Source: Anthoceros angustus
Lineage: Eukaryota > Streptophyta > Anthocerotopsida > Anthocerotales > Anthocerotaceae
Direction: 5' to 3'
Assembly: GCA_010909165.1 (NCBI GenBank)
Contig: MU008234.1
Coordinates: 18,528 to 82,527 of the forward strand
Length of the DNA: 64,000 bases
Shown here piece after piece: positions 45,700-55,560 of the stretch. The notes beneath the pieces were generated by a model, which was given only the letters and a program-made list of their open reading frames with translations, was not told where the DNA came from and did not search any database. The translations under genes were made by a program, and so were the position numbers. Each line of letters begins with the position of its first letter. Positions within the stretch are counted from its first letter, which is position 1.

Positions 45700-47120
45700 C
45701 AAAGAAGCATTTTCAGTCGATAGAGATAAGTGGAGGCATCTTTGTGGATGATGAATTCAGATCTTATGAAAATGGTACCGAAACTTGTTCCTCGTCCTAA
45801 GGCGCAAACCAATAACCCGCAAATGGGTATTCAAGCATAAGTTAGATGTCGATGGTAACATAGCACGTTATAAAGCAAGGCTCTGCGTGGATTCACACAA
45901 ATACCGGTCCGGATTTCCGTGGAGACATTTTCTCGGGTACGCTCTCAATCAATTCGCCTCATGCTTGCTTTACCGAACGTGATTTAGAATTGCAGCAAAT
46001 GGATGTAAAACGGCCTTCTTACATGGGATACTCAAGAAGAATTGTATATGGAATGTACTGAAGGCTATGAAGACCCCGATCATCCGGACTATGTATGTCA
46101 CCGATTAAGTGTATTTATGGTCTTAAACAAAGTGCGAGCGGTGGAATGCAAGACCGATACGCCTAAGGGGCCTTGGATTTACAAAGCCCTGCAGATCCTT
46201 CTGTTACATCTATGATGATGGCACCTCTTATGTTCTTCTTGTTTACGTTGATGATGCCATATTTGCCGGAAATGATACCCACTTGTTAGCACGAGTTCAA
46301 GACATGTTACGAGCAATTTGAAATGACGGATGTAGGGAGCTGAAAATTGCCTGCATACAAGTATTGAGAGTAATGCGCAGGGTTTGATCATCATCCATCA
46401 ACGTAAATACATTTAAATTCTCCAACGTTTTAACATGCGGCACATCCCGCTAACACACCTTGTGCAAGTGGAGTGAAGCTCACCAAGGATGATCCGCCGC
46501 TTGACATTGCCGACATGAAAGATGTCCCATACCGCACGCAGCTGGCAGCTTATTGTTTGTAATCGGACTCGGCGGACATCACATATGCCGTGAACACCCT
46601 CTCACTGACCGGCCGTAATCACTGGATCGCCATCAAACGAGTATTTCGTTATTTAAAGGGGACACATAATTATGGACTATGCTACAAAAGAACAGAGAAA
46701 CACCTACCTTGTCACCTTTGCCGATGCCGTGGCATCCGATGGGGACACACGCAAGAGCTTGTCTACATATGTCTTCTTCTTATCTTGCAATTACATGGAG
46801 TCAGAAGAAAAGCGATTGCCCTCTCAAGCATCAAGCGTAATATAAATGTCTCACCGATGCCGCGAAAGAAGCTGAATGGGCACGCTCTTTCCTCTCCTCG
46901 ACCGTGAGCAGCTACTCCTACTACCGACCGTGATAATCAATCGCCCTAGCCCTTGTTGATCGTCCTAGATTTCACGCTAGAACGAAACATATAGAAATTG
47001 CACATCACTACGTTAGGGATGTCAAGGCTAGGGGAATTGTCATGCTTATATCCACACGACGGAAATACACGATGTCCTCACTAAACCACCGCCCAAACAC
47101 AAACATCGGACACATGTAGA
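45700..47120 (+). pseudogene. C3 reverse transcriptase and RNase H
   Basis: RT begins near RKPITRKWVFKHKLDVDGN (about 45,800), then YKARL, and reaches the catalytic LLVYVDDAIFAGNDTHLLAR (about 46,236). The connection domain includes GRNHWIAIKRVFRYLKGTHN (46,610). RNase H has FHARTKHIEIAHHYVRDV (about 46,970-47,025) and the I-L-T-K-like end. A segment before YVDD is compressed by deletions. Confidence 0.85.
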
Positions 47121-47835
47121 GGTTTAGGTCTAGATTTCAGCAAGTATTTTTCTGATTGAATGCTTACATGGTGGGTGACCCACGAATTTGCAATGTAACT
47201 AGTCTCCACCGTGATCCTTTTTCGCCTTGGTTGTCTTGTTCACTGCAGTGGGGAGCACCATCTGTTAGGTTAGTCACCATCGGCCTCCATGTTTTTCAGC
47301 GGATGAAGCCTCACAATTACCTAATCCTGTGACATGGAGATTGCTATCACGAGATCCTCACCTTAATGTCCTTCGCTCGTTCTCGGTGTATAGGCCACGA
47401 GTTTGAGTTCCCTCAACATTTCTCTATACTCCTCCACAACCGCCTATCATCTTCCCTTTCCTCCACCCGTGTCTCCACTTGGCATGAGTTCGAAGACGAG
47501 CCCTCGCCTCTTCCAAAAGAACCGAGCTCCTTGCACTTGCCATCAGCCCTAGCTAAGTCCGACTGCCGTGGTTGGCCAGATTTTTCTGGTACTGCAGATT
47601 TGCAGGAGCCTTGAGATTTTTCACGAGATCGCACACCGTGAGTGCCCTTGGCTAGAAAACCCGCGCTTTCAAGTTGCACCATGTTTGTGAAGAAATTCAG
47701 GTCGCGGCGCCACCAGCGATGTGAAGATCGCAACTTTTGGTAACAGCTGTGTTCGCGCGGAGCCGTGTTTATGCCGTGTTTATCTGAATCTCGCAATGGC
47801 TTTGTTATAAATGTATTTTGGTAGACATAGTGCAA

Positions 47836-47935
47836 GGAAAAGCGGGAGCGTGGCTTGTAGCGGGCTTCATATCGAAACTCTGCAGTTAAGCGGCCAGGGT
47901 GCCGATCAGTACCCGGATGGGGTGCTGACCAGAAC
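47836..47935 (+). ncRNA. 5S rRNA-like segment inside C3
   Basis: The run ACTCTGCAGTTAAGCG (about 47,875-47,892) matches the plant 5S rRNA phrase around the A box (CTCCGCAGTTAAGCG). Then GGGTGCCGATCAGTACCCGGATGG corresponds to the GGGCGAGAGTAGTACTAGGATGG stretch carrying the intermediate and C-box elements. The 5' start and the 3' stem of 5S are degraded. It lies between RNase H and the polypurine tract, outside the LTRs. Plant Cassandra TRIMs carry 5S-derived promoters in their LTRs; here the placement is internal, so this is a different arrangement or a captured fragment. Confidence 0.6.
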
Positions 47936-47986
47936 TTATTTTGGTGGACTTTATACTGGTTTTAACCCGTCGAGGTTAAGTGGGAG

Positions 47987-48172
47987 TGTTGGATTAATAA
48001 CCACGACGGTTAAATATCCCACTTACTTTTAGGTTATGCTATTTAGGGTTATTAGGCTACTTTTGTATATAACATTTTTCTGCTCATTATTAAATACACA
48101 TTGTTTTATTTCCATTGCTCGTGCATGCTCGCATGTCGGCCTTTCTTGCTAGATGCATGAGGTATCTCCACA
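47987..48172 (+). repeat. C3 3' LTR
   Basis: 186 bp partner of 41,891-42,075 with a handful of differences, concentrated around the GCTCGTGCATGCTCGCATG segment. Preceded by AAGTGGGAG, followed by the flanking CCGT. Confidence 0.92.
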
Positions 48173-48176
48173 CCGT

Positions 48177-48340
48177 AAACATCTCAGATTCCATTGACAA
48201 AAGGCGATCGTGATAAGTTGAATGAATTGCGGGGCTTCATCGAGCCACCCAAAGTGCAGGAAGATGTGACGATGACGGTGAGGACATCGGGCCCTTGGAC
48301 GAGGAAGGTGTCAATTCGGGAGATGAGTGAAAAGGTTTAT
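48177..48340 (+). pseudogene. T gene a: C-terminal end
   Basis: After C3 the + strand continues KGDRDKLNELRGFIEPPKVQ and, after a frame slip, GEDIGPLDEEGVNSGDE before a stop at about 48,330. An acidic, low-complexity end fits the C-terminus of the gene interrupted at 41,886. It defines the 3' limit of gene a. Confidence 0.5.
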
Positions 48341-48947
48341 GAAGTGGAGGCAATCAGCGTTGGACATCAGTAGACAAGAGGGTTTATTTGTTGACTGTCC
48401 ACTTGTGGTGACCGCCATGTGTTAGGGTCAAAGTGGGGAGCTCGCGTTAGTGATAGGGAATGACCTTTTGGTACTATCCTACGGTGAGTGGAAGGTGAAC
48501 AAGTAGAGTCACCGAGGATGCAGGTGGCGACATGGACATGGCGCAAGGAGCCCCGGCCACCGCCATTTTGACCAACCCCTAGGATGTTGGAAACCCTTTT
48601 CCGCATCCCTATGTACTCTATGTTGTCAGACAATATGAAACCCATCCATACCCACGCATAAATCCTACATCGTGGGAACCCGATAGTTCAAGGCGCCGGC
48701 CCACTGGCGCCCTGAACGGCCCGTTCTTGACAAAAACAACAGACTAGGGGTTCTAGACGGACGGTTGGAAAAGAAGCACCATTCTTTTCCAATGATGACT
48801 GTGAAGATTGCCTGCAATGTCTTCAAAAGACCTTGTTTATTTAGACTATACCTCAACAACGCCGTTCCCCTTTTGTCGTTCCCGTTACTTATGGTAAGCA
48901 AACATGGGTCATATTATGCCAAATTCTGATGGCCGAACTACGCCCCT
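48341..48947. other. T non-coding region 3' of gene a
   Basis: No supported gene on either strand. It runs up to the C4 insertion at CCCCT (48,943-48,947); the continuation after C4 is 53,827-53,982, which leads into the right TIR of T. Confidence 0.5.
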
Positions 48948-49207
48948 TGTAAGGGTATTAAAGCCCAATGTACTTAGACTAATACACTTAGTCTAAGTTA
49001 GGTGTCAGTTAAGTATCATTAGTTTAGCTGAAGCTAATCACTAGGAAGCTTCTTGTGCTCCTTCCTAGGGGCTTCTTGTGGAGCTTCCTAGGAGCCCTGA
49101 GGGTATAAATACCTCCAAGCCTCATCTCAATGTGAGAGAGTTACACTTGCCTCCTCCTCCTCCTCTCCTCTCCTCTTTCCACCATCATGCCGCCACACGA
49201 TCCTTCA
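48948..49207 (+). repeat. C4 5' LTR
   Basis: 260 bp. It contains paired GGAAGCTTCTTG/GGAGCTTCCTAGG motifs, an ACTTAGACTAATACACTTAGTC palindrome-like stretch near 48,970, a TATA box and a CTCCTC run near its end. Confidence 0.93.
49104..49110 (+). promoter_or_regulatory. TATA box of the C4 LTR promoter
   Basis: TATAAAT in the context GGGTATAAATACC, also present in the 3' LTR at 53,729-53,735. Its position about 100 bp before the LTR end fits the U3/R boundary of a Pol II LTR promoter. Confidence 0.7.
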
Positions 49208-49282
49208 ACCGTATCGAGCTTTGGTTGTGTTGTGATGCTAGAATTTTCTAGGTCGGCGCCGTGGAATTGGGTGATCCATATC

Positions 49283-49658
49283 GCGGCGAGGCGCGGCCGC
49301 GGCGCGGCGGCCGCGGCGCGGCGCGGCCGCGGCGCGGCGGCCGCGGCGCGGCGCGGCCGCGGCGCGGCGCGGCGCGGCGCGGCGCGGCGCGGCGCGGCGC
49401 GGCGCGGCGCGGCGCGGCGCGGCCGCGGCGCGGCGCGGCGCGGCGCGGCGCGGCGCGGCCGCGGCGCGGCGCGGCGGCCGCGGCGCGGCGCGGCGCGGCG
49501 CGGCCGCGGCGCGGCGCGGCCGCGGCGCGGCGCGGCGGCCGCGGCGCGGCGCGGCCGCGGCGCGGCGCGGCGCGGCGCGGCGAGGCGCGGCGCGGCGCGG
49601 CGCGGCGAGGCGCGGCCGCGGCGCGGCGCGGCGCGGCGCGGCGCGGCGGCCGCGGCCC
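49283..49658 (+). repeat. G/C-only GCGCGGC / GCGGCCGC repeat
   Basis: About 375 bp built almost wholly from GCGGC/GCGCGGC units, with GCGGCCGC (NotI) palindromes at irregular spacing; only a few A residues (the GAGGC units) occur. It starts and ends abruptly against normal sequence. Ala/Arg-rich frames cross it on both strands and are composition artefacts. Position: after the primer site of C4, in the 5' leader where the packaging signal would be. Confidence 0.95.
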
Positions 49659-50049
49659 AAGAACCCGCACAAAATAATCGGTGCGAACGCCGGGCGGAGC
49701 GAAAATTCCAAAATATTCATAAATACTCGTGTGAACCGAATCACGCGTGACTTTTTCTTTTTTTGACTTTTCCGACAAGGCGAGTCGAGTGTTTTATCGA
49801 TCGATTTTTGAGTCATGATGTCTTCATCATCGAAAACGTCATGTTCAATATCGGTAGTTAGATGGTACTAACTTCCCGCTCGAAAGAACAAGTGTATAAT
49901 GTTCTAGTGCGAAAAGCGGATCAAGCCCATAAAGTTGTTAGGCGTCAAACCGGATAGTATGACACGTGATGAGTGGCGGGACTGGATGAGCTTGCTAGAT
50001 CTACTATCATGCTAACATTGTCAAAAACAAGGTACTTCAATGTGAAAGA

Positions 50050-50760
50050 TAAGACCAGTTAAGGATCGTGGGCGTGTGTAGGACTGTATGAGAAGCAAAG
50101 TGCGGCTTCTCGGTGTATTGGAAACAAATTGGGTGGACTTGAAGATGAAGGAAGGGACGAGGATGTCCGATCATCCGAATGATTTCAATACCATTTTCAG
50201 CCAGCTCTCATCTCAAGGTATCACATTCCCAAATTCCGTGAGAGCTATGTTTATGTTGGTCACATTACAGAGAGTTGGGACACCTTCGATGCACTCGCCT
50301 CGCTAGTGGCCTTACCATTGTAAATGTAGAAGGTAGCCTGTTAACTGAGGAGGTGAACAGGAAAAATATGGAACCTTCCAAAGGTTCCAGTGCCCTCATA
50401 GTGAGAGGGAGGTCCACTGCGAAGGGGAAGCAACCGGAAGCTTTCTCGTAGCAAATCTCGTAGTCGTAACAAGAATGTGGAGTGTCACTATTGTCACAAA
50501 GGGGTCACTTCAAAGAGAGTGCGAGAAGTTCAAAAGGACCAAGGAAAAGAGAAGAAGCGGGGCGACAAGAAGGCGACTGTCAGTTGGAAGAGTTAAACTC
50601 GTTGAGGACGGAGATGTCCTTATCTCTTCTTACTTGAATGCCGCACCAATACCGTGGATAGTCATTTATTCTCGCAATTGGATAATTGACTCGGTGCATC
50701 TTTCCATGTTACTCCTCATAGAGAGTGGTTTATATGATGCTACAAGGAAAGGATGTTAGG
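50050..50760 (+). pseudogene. C4 gag and start of protease
   Basis: Gag fragments include NDFNTIFSQLSSQGITFP (about 50,180), a PSKGSSALIVRGRSTAKGKQ stretch (50,370), and a CCHC knuckle remnant, VECHYCHK (about 50,480), followed in another frame by GHFKE. The protease motif WIIDS (about 50,680) has lost the following G-A through a frameshift. These are the usual copia components. Confidence 0.75.
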
Positions 50761-51059
50761 CTTGGAAATAACTACGCATGATCGTGAGGTGATGCAACTC
50801 AAGTTTGACAACGGATCTTCATTCATGTCAAGGACGGCATGTTCGAAGTTGACAAAGAGCATGATTAGCGCAGATGTTGGATGATCTTTGGTTACCACGG
50901 GTTTTGGGGATCACTCTTGGAAGATCTCCAAAGGTTCTCTTGTGTTAGCTCGTGGATCAAGTGTGGCACTTTGTACTCACTTGTAAACATCCAAAAGATC
51001 ATGTGATCTGTGAGAAGCCAAATGTTTCCTTGTGGCATTGCTTTAGGACATATGTCTTA

Positions 51060-51900
51060 AGGGAATGAAGGTTTTATCTCGCTCGTTATATCCTGTTAAC
51101 TTCTCGATCTCTCGATGTGTGAGCCTTTGTTTATATGGGAAATGCATAAAATCATCACATCGAACAAGAGGTAAAAGTAGGAGTAAACCTCTTGAGTTGG
51201 TTCACGTGATGTATGTGGACCTATGCCTCTGCATCATTAGGCGGTGCCTCCTATTTTGTCACTTTCATAGATGATTTCTCACGCAAGGTGTGGGTTTATC
51301 CTTTGAGGAAAAAGGATGAAGTTACGGTGTTTCGTAAATTTGTCACCCTTGTAGAGAATCGCCACCGATTGAAGTGTCTAAGGAGATAATGGTGAGTATC
51401 GAAAGCTTTTCTCATTCCGTGATTCCAAGGGAATCAAAGAGAATTGATCAGCCGTATACTCCTCCACAAAATGGTGTGGGTGCGGATGAGCAGAACCATT
51501 CGTGAGAGGATGCGTAGTTTGTTGTCAAACTCGGATTGCCTAATGGGTTTTGGGCGAAGTGTTCATCAATTCATCTTATTAATGATCTCCTAATAAGGTG
51601 ATGAGGTGTTCCAGAGGAGCTATGGTCCGGAAAGAAACCATCCTACAAGCATCTGCGAGTGTTTGTGAGGCATACCGCCATGTTCCAAAAGAGTTTCGGG
51701 ACAAGTTGGCACCTAAGTCCAAGAAATGTATTTTTCTTGGCTATGGTGATTCGGTGAGATGGGATACCGTTTGTGGGATCCGAGCTAGAAAGGTTGTTCG
51801 TACTAACGACGTGTTCTTCAATGAGAACAAGATGCACAGGAAGCCTACTCCAACCGTGGGAGGTGCGAAGGGTGATCTTCCAAGAAGATGGACATGATCA
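51060..51900 (+). pseudogene. C4 integrase
   Basis: Blocks in different frames: GASYFVTFIDDFSRKVWVYP (about 51,243), LRKKDEVTVFRKFV, a DNGEY-like site (about 51,385), then a C-terminal part with YRHVPKEFRDKLAPKSKKCI and FLGYGDSVRWDTV (51,680-51,770). The expected D-D-35-E region around 51,460 is altered. Confidence 0.8.
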
Positions 51901-52139
51901 TCATGGTTGATAACCGTGGTAATGTGTGTGAGCACATTCCTCCACCGATAGATGAACCAAGAGTCGAACAAGCACCTATAGAGGTGCTCGGCTCGAGGTC
52001 GTGCAGATTACACGACCTCCGGTGTATGATCCATCTGGATTATGTCATCGACAGACAGGGGGGAACCCTCTTCTTACAAAGAGGCCATGTCAATGAGTAA
52101 CAAGAGAAGTGGGAGAAGGCCATGCGTAAATGAATTGCA

Positions 52140-53535
52140 TAAGAACCAAACTTGGGAGTTGGTTGGCTAGGATAAGAAGGCACTACCGTGCAAATGGGTG
52201 TACAAGATGAAGGTCATACCGCTTGATGGCAAACCAAAGTACAAGGCACGATTGGTTGCTAAGGGTTTCAAGCAACAACAGGCATTGACTTTGATGAGAT
52301 TTTCTCACCGAGTCAAAATGACAACTTTGCGATGTTCTTGCTTTGGTTGCGAATGATATGGAACTTGTACAGATGGATGTCAAGACGGCATTCTTGCATG
52401 GTGACCTTCAAGAGGAAGTCTACATGCAGCAACCAGAAGGTTTTGTTGAGAAGGGCAAAGAGAATCTGGTGTGTAGGTTATGGAAGAGCCTTTATGGTTT
52501 GAAACAGGCACCCAGAGAGTGGTATCACAAGTTCCACTCATTTATGCTTTCTCAAGGCTACAAACGTAGCGATGAGGATCATTGCCTCTATAAAGCTAAG
52601 GATCAAAGCTTGCTCATTTTGATCCTCTATGTGGATGATATGCTAATTGTCGAACAAGATCGATGAGATTTCGTTGAAGTCAAAGTTGAATGCTCACTTT
52701 GAAATGACAGACTTGGGAGAGGCGAGCCATATACTTGGCATGCGAAATGCATATAAGCCTTTTTATTTGTCTCAGAATACATTAGGTGCTTCAACGTTTC
52801 AACATGGAGAAGGGAAGCCATTGGGTACTCCATTGCCTCCATATGTGAAACTTTCAAGCGGATTGCCCAAGCTACGAGGAGGACAAAGCTGAAATGGAGA
52901 AGGTCCCATACTCATCATGTAGGGAGTTTGATGTATGCAATGATTGCTACACGCCCGACATTGCCTTTGCGGAGTGGTTAGCGAGTTTATGTCAAACCAC
53001 GGCAAGAAGCATTGGGAGGCGAAAGGAGTTATGAGGTATCCGAATGGTACAAAAGCTTTGTGCATATGTTTTGGTAGTGAAGATGCATGTGTGGTTGGGT
53101 ACATGCGATTATCGAGGATATGGACAAAAGGAGGTCCACATCAGTTATGTCTTCATGTGCCTTTGGAGGGCGATCTCATGGCGATCTCGTTTGCGATCGT
53201 GCATTACGCTATCTACCACAGAGGCCGAGTATGTTGCAAAGAATCGAGGCTTGCAAGGAAGCCATATGGCTTGCTCGTTTAGTGGGAGACTTGGGGATCA
53301 AGGTTGAGTCGCGGTGTTGCATTGTGATAGCAGTGCTATCCAATTGGCAAAGAATCCGATGTTTCATGCGAAGACTAAACATGTGGATGTGAAGTATCAC
53401 TTCATTCGAGAGGTGTTGGACGACAAGAGGGTACAACTTGTCAAGGTTCACACCACCGAACCTGCAGATATTCTTACCAAGGGACTCTCTGAGCAATTTG
53501 CACAAGCTCGGACAGCGATGGGCATGAGGTAGTCC
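52140..53535 (+). pseudogene. C4 reverse transcriptase and RNase H
   Basis: RT: KWVYKMKVIPLDGKPKYKAR (about 52,193), MDVKTAFLHGDLQEEVYMQQ (52,375), LWKSLYGLKQAPREWYHKFH, and LILYVDDMLIV (52,620) with the catalytic Asp pair. The connection has LGEASHILGM. RNase H: FGGRSHGDLVCDRALRYLPQ region (53,160-53,220), TEAEYVA, and FHAKTKHVDVKYHFIREVLD (53,362) to ADILTKGLSEQFAQAR. The RT palm (52,343-52,666) is the longest intact retroelement frame in the window. Confidence 0.88.
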
Positions 53536-53572
53536 ATTCTTCTGAAGGTAAATTGGCCTTTAAGTGGGAGGT

Positions 53573-53821
53573 TGTAAGGGTATTAAAGCCCAATGTACTT
53601 AGACTAATACACTTAGTCTAAGTTAGGTGTCGATTAAGTATCATTAGTTTAGCAAGCTAATCACTAGGAAGCTTCTTGTGCTCCTTCCTAGGGGCTTCTT
53701 GTGGAGCTTCCTAGGGAGCCCTGGAGGGTATAAATACCCCAAGCCTCATCTCAATGTGAGAGCTACTTGCCTCCTCCTCTCCTCTCCTCTTTCACCATCA
53801 TGGTCGCCACATGATCCATCA
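53573..53821 (+). repeat. C4 3' LTR
   Basis: 249 bp partner of 48,948-49,207. Differences are mainly 1-4 bp indels. Followed by the CCCCT duplication. Confidence 0.93.
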
Positions 53822-53826
53822 CCCCT

Positions 53827-53982
53827 CACCCTTTGTGTGATGGAGCCACTGCTCCGGACGTCGATTCCATCCATTATCCACCCTTATTTTCAGGCTTTTT
53901 TGGAGCGATGTTGCCCAAAGGAACTGCATGGGACCCTTCCCAAACCCCCTTCCGACCATATTTGGATGAAAACCCCCTTAGG
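53827..53982. other. T right subterminal region
   Basis: No gene. Contains AAACCCCCTTCC (about 53,942) and AAACCCCCTTAGG (about 53,970), which repeat the motif in the right TIR and near the left end. This is the sequence between C4 and the right TIR. Confidence 0.55.
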
Positions 53983-54014
53983 GTATATTAACCCCCTTCA
54001 AGGATTATCATGTT
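53983..54014 (-). repeat. T right terminal inverted repeat
   Basis: Reverse complement of the left end at 5,743-5,774 (30 of 32 positions by eye). Outside it lie CTTA (54,015-54,018) and then C1 reverse transcriptase coding. Inside it, AACCCCCTT motifs recur at about 53,943-53,952 and 53,971-53,979, mirroring the left subterminal region. Confidence 0.85.
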
Positions 54015-54018
54015 CTTA

Positions 54019-55302
54019 GCCTTTGCTGCCCATCATCACCTGCACATACACCAGGTAGACGTCAAGACTGCGATTTTGTATGGGACTCTACACAAAGACA
54101 TTTACATGCTTCAGCCACCAGGGTTTGTGAAGGACAGCAGCAAGGTACGTAAGCTACTTAAATCCATTTACGGATTGAAACAGTCTGCACAAGTATGGAA
54201 TGAGATTGTGGACATCTAGATACCTGAAGAAATGTGGCTTCATCCCTCTCATCTCCGATACCACCGTTTACATCTTGAAGACAAAGGATGACGGTTGCAA
54301 TAGTCACCTTATGCGTGAGCGACAATTTTATTGGCAAGAACCTTTAAGTTATACAGATGTCAAGGACACCGCTATCAATGGACTGACGTCGTGACATGGG
54401 ACCTCTGCGCTATGGACTAGGAGCAGGTTTGAATTTAAGAAGGAAGAGCACACCTTTTATCCATCAAGAGCATTACGTAAGCGATCGGAAAGATTCAACC
54501 TCAAGGACGCTAAGCCGTTGTCTACACCAATTGCCTCCCGGGAGAGAAAGTGATCACTGATCGCGGAAGAAATGAGATGAGAAGCATCCCCACAACAGGC
54601 GGAAGCACACTCTATTTATCAACTGACGAGACCGGATGTTGCACAAGCCGTGAATATAGCATCGAGATACCTCTCCAATCTCGGCAAAGTGCACTGGACT
54701 GCGTCAAGAGAATACCGTATTTAAAAGGGCGAAATCATACGGACTTCTCTACATAGGTGATCACTCATCCAAACTCACTCTAATCTCCTTCTCAAATGCA
54801 GGGGCGACCCCGACTCGAGGAGGTCAACCGCCTCATCGCATTATCAACAGTATCCCTCGTGGCTCGCAAGAAGATGCAGACTATCTGCACCTCATCTACC
54901 GAGGCCGAGTACGCAGCAACAACTCTATCAGCCAAGGAGATATTGTGGATTCGACAGTTCCTGCACGACATCGACGAGAAACAAGATCAGGCAACCTAGC
55001 TGCACTGCGACAACCAATCCGCGATAGCTATGACTCATAACCCAGTGTTGCACGCAAGGACTAAGCATGTGGAGATCCAACATCACTTTATTCGACAAGT
55101 GGTGGCCAACAAGCAAGTCTCACTTTGTTACATCAACACAAGCGACAATACTGCTGACCTGTTGACCAAGGGACTTCCCAAGGCACTGCACGACAAGCAC
55201 ACTGAAGGTATTGGGCTGGTGGATAGAGAAACTTATCTCGGGCTTCCCAGCACAGCTCTCGGCAGCCATCAGGAGAAAGCGGGAGCTCCCTGGCTCGCTT
55301 GA
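54019..55302 (+). pseudogene. C1 reverse transcriptase (rest) and RNase H
   Basis: RT resumes right after the T insertion: LAFAAHHHLHIHQVDVKTAI (about 54,013), LKSIYGLKQSAQVWNEIVDI (to 54,219). The YVDD catalytic region is missing; only FIPLISDTTVYILKTKDDG is left before frameshifts, so the copy is dead. RNase H: TICTSSTEAEYAATTLSAKE (54,885), LHCDNQSAIAMTHNPVLHAR (55,005), TKHVEIQHHFIRQVV and TADLLTKGLPKALHDKH (55,150). About 250 bp of unassigned sequence precede the polypurine tract. Confidence 0.85.
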
Positions 55303-55560
55303 CCCAGCACTAAGCCAACAACTTCAGCTCCTCATTGCTACTGCTTTGACCCGGACTCTTCCCAACCCTGGCCTTCACCATTCTGCGTTTGGGTACTCCT
55401 CCTGGCTCGAGACTTTCAATCTTTGAGCTCACTGTGTGGATTATGTGACTCGCAAACTGGAGAAGCCACCAGAGGCTGGCAAGTACACTGAAGACCAGGT
55501 TCAAGCATGCATGGGAGATGGAGGCCATGTATCAGGACATGAATCCGCAGCGAGGGGGAG

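Larger units (their letters stand above)
41891..48172 (+). mobile_element. Copia retrotransposon C3
   Basis: LTRs of 185 and 186 bp (41,891-42,075; 47,987-48,172) start TGTTGG and end CCACA and differ by only a few bases. A Met-tRNA primer site TGGTATCGAGCACC follows the first (42,076-42,089), and the polypurine tract AAGTGGGAG (47,978-47,986) precedes the second. CCGT flanks both ends (41,887-41,890; 48,173-48,176). The internal region has gag, protease, integrase, RT and RNase H in copia order, all frameshifted. About 850 bp between RNase H and the 3' LTR contain a 5S rRNA-like segment. Confidence 0.92.
48948..53821 (+). mobile_element. Copia retrotransposon C4
   Basis: LTRs at 48,948-49,207 (260 bp) and 53,573-53,821 (249 bp) start TGTAAGGG and end with TCA. 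CCCCT is duplicated outside (48,943-48,947; 53,822-53,826). A degenerate primer site (CCGTATCGAGC, 49,209-49,219) follows the first LTR and a polypurine tract (TAAGTGGGAGG) precedes the second. Gag, protease, integrase, RT and RNase H follow in copia order. Unusually, about 380 bp of G/C-only repeat lie between the primer site and gag. Confidence 0.93.
5743..54014. mobile_element. T: 48-kb TIR-flanked transposon carrying nested insertions
   Basis: The segment is bounded by inverted repeats (5,743-5,774 and 53,983-54,014) that match over 32 bp with two visible mismatches. Both start AACRTGATAATCC and run into a GGGGGTTAATATAC core. CTTA flanks both sides (5,739-5,742; 54,015-54,018), and deleting T plus one CTTA closes the C1 reverse transcriptase frame. 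Subterminal AACCCCCTTC motifs recur at both ends. CACTA, C2 (with L inside), C3 and C4 are later insertions. The remaining pieces (5,743-12,356; 28,014-28,557; 40,813-41,890; 48,177-48,947; 53,827-54,014) sum to roughly 9-10 kb and carry two divergent gene remnants. The ends do not match CACTA, hAT, Mutator or Harbinger signatures I know. Superfamily unassigned. Confidence 0.8.

Noticed and set aside
47811-48032. Functional 5S rRNA gene
   Set aside because: The 5' and 3' stem halves are not recognisable and no T-run terminator follows; only the internal promoter-like core matches, so it is called 5S-like only.
49187-49816. Long Ala/Arg-rich open frames on both strands (up to about 190 codons)
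   Set aside because: They are produced by the G/C-only repeat, which has no stop codons in any frame; no start context, motif or conservation supports a protein.
5743-54014. T as a giant CACTA element
   Set aside because: The TNP2 gene inside belongs to a separate element with its own CCCTACTAG ends and GTG duplication; T ends and TSD differ.
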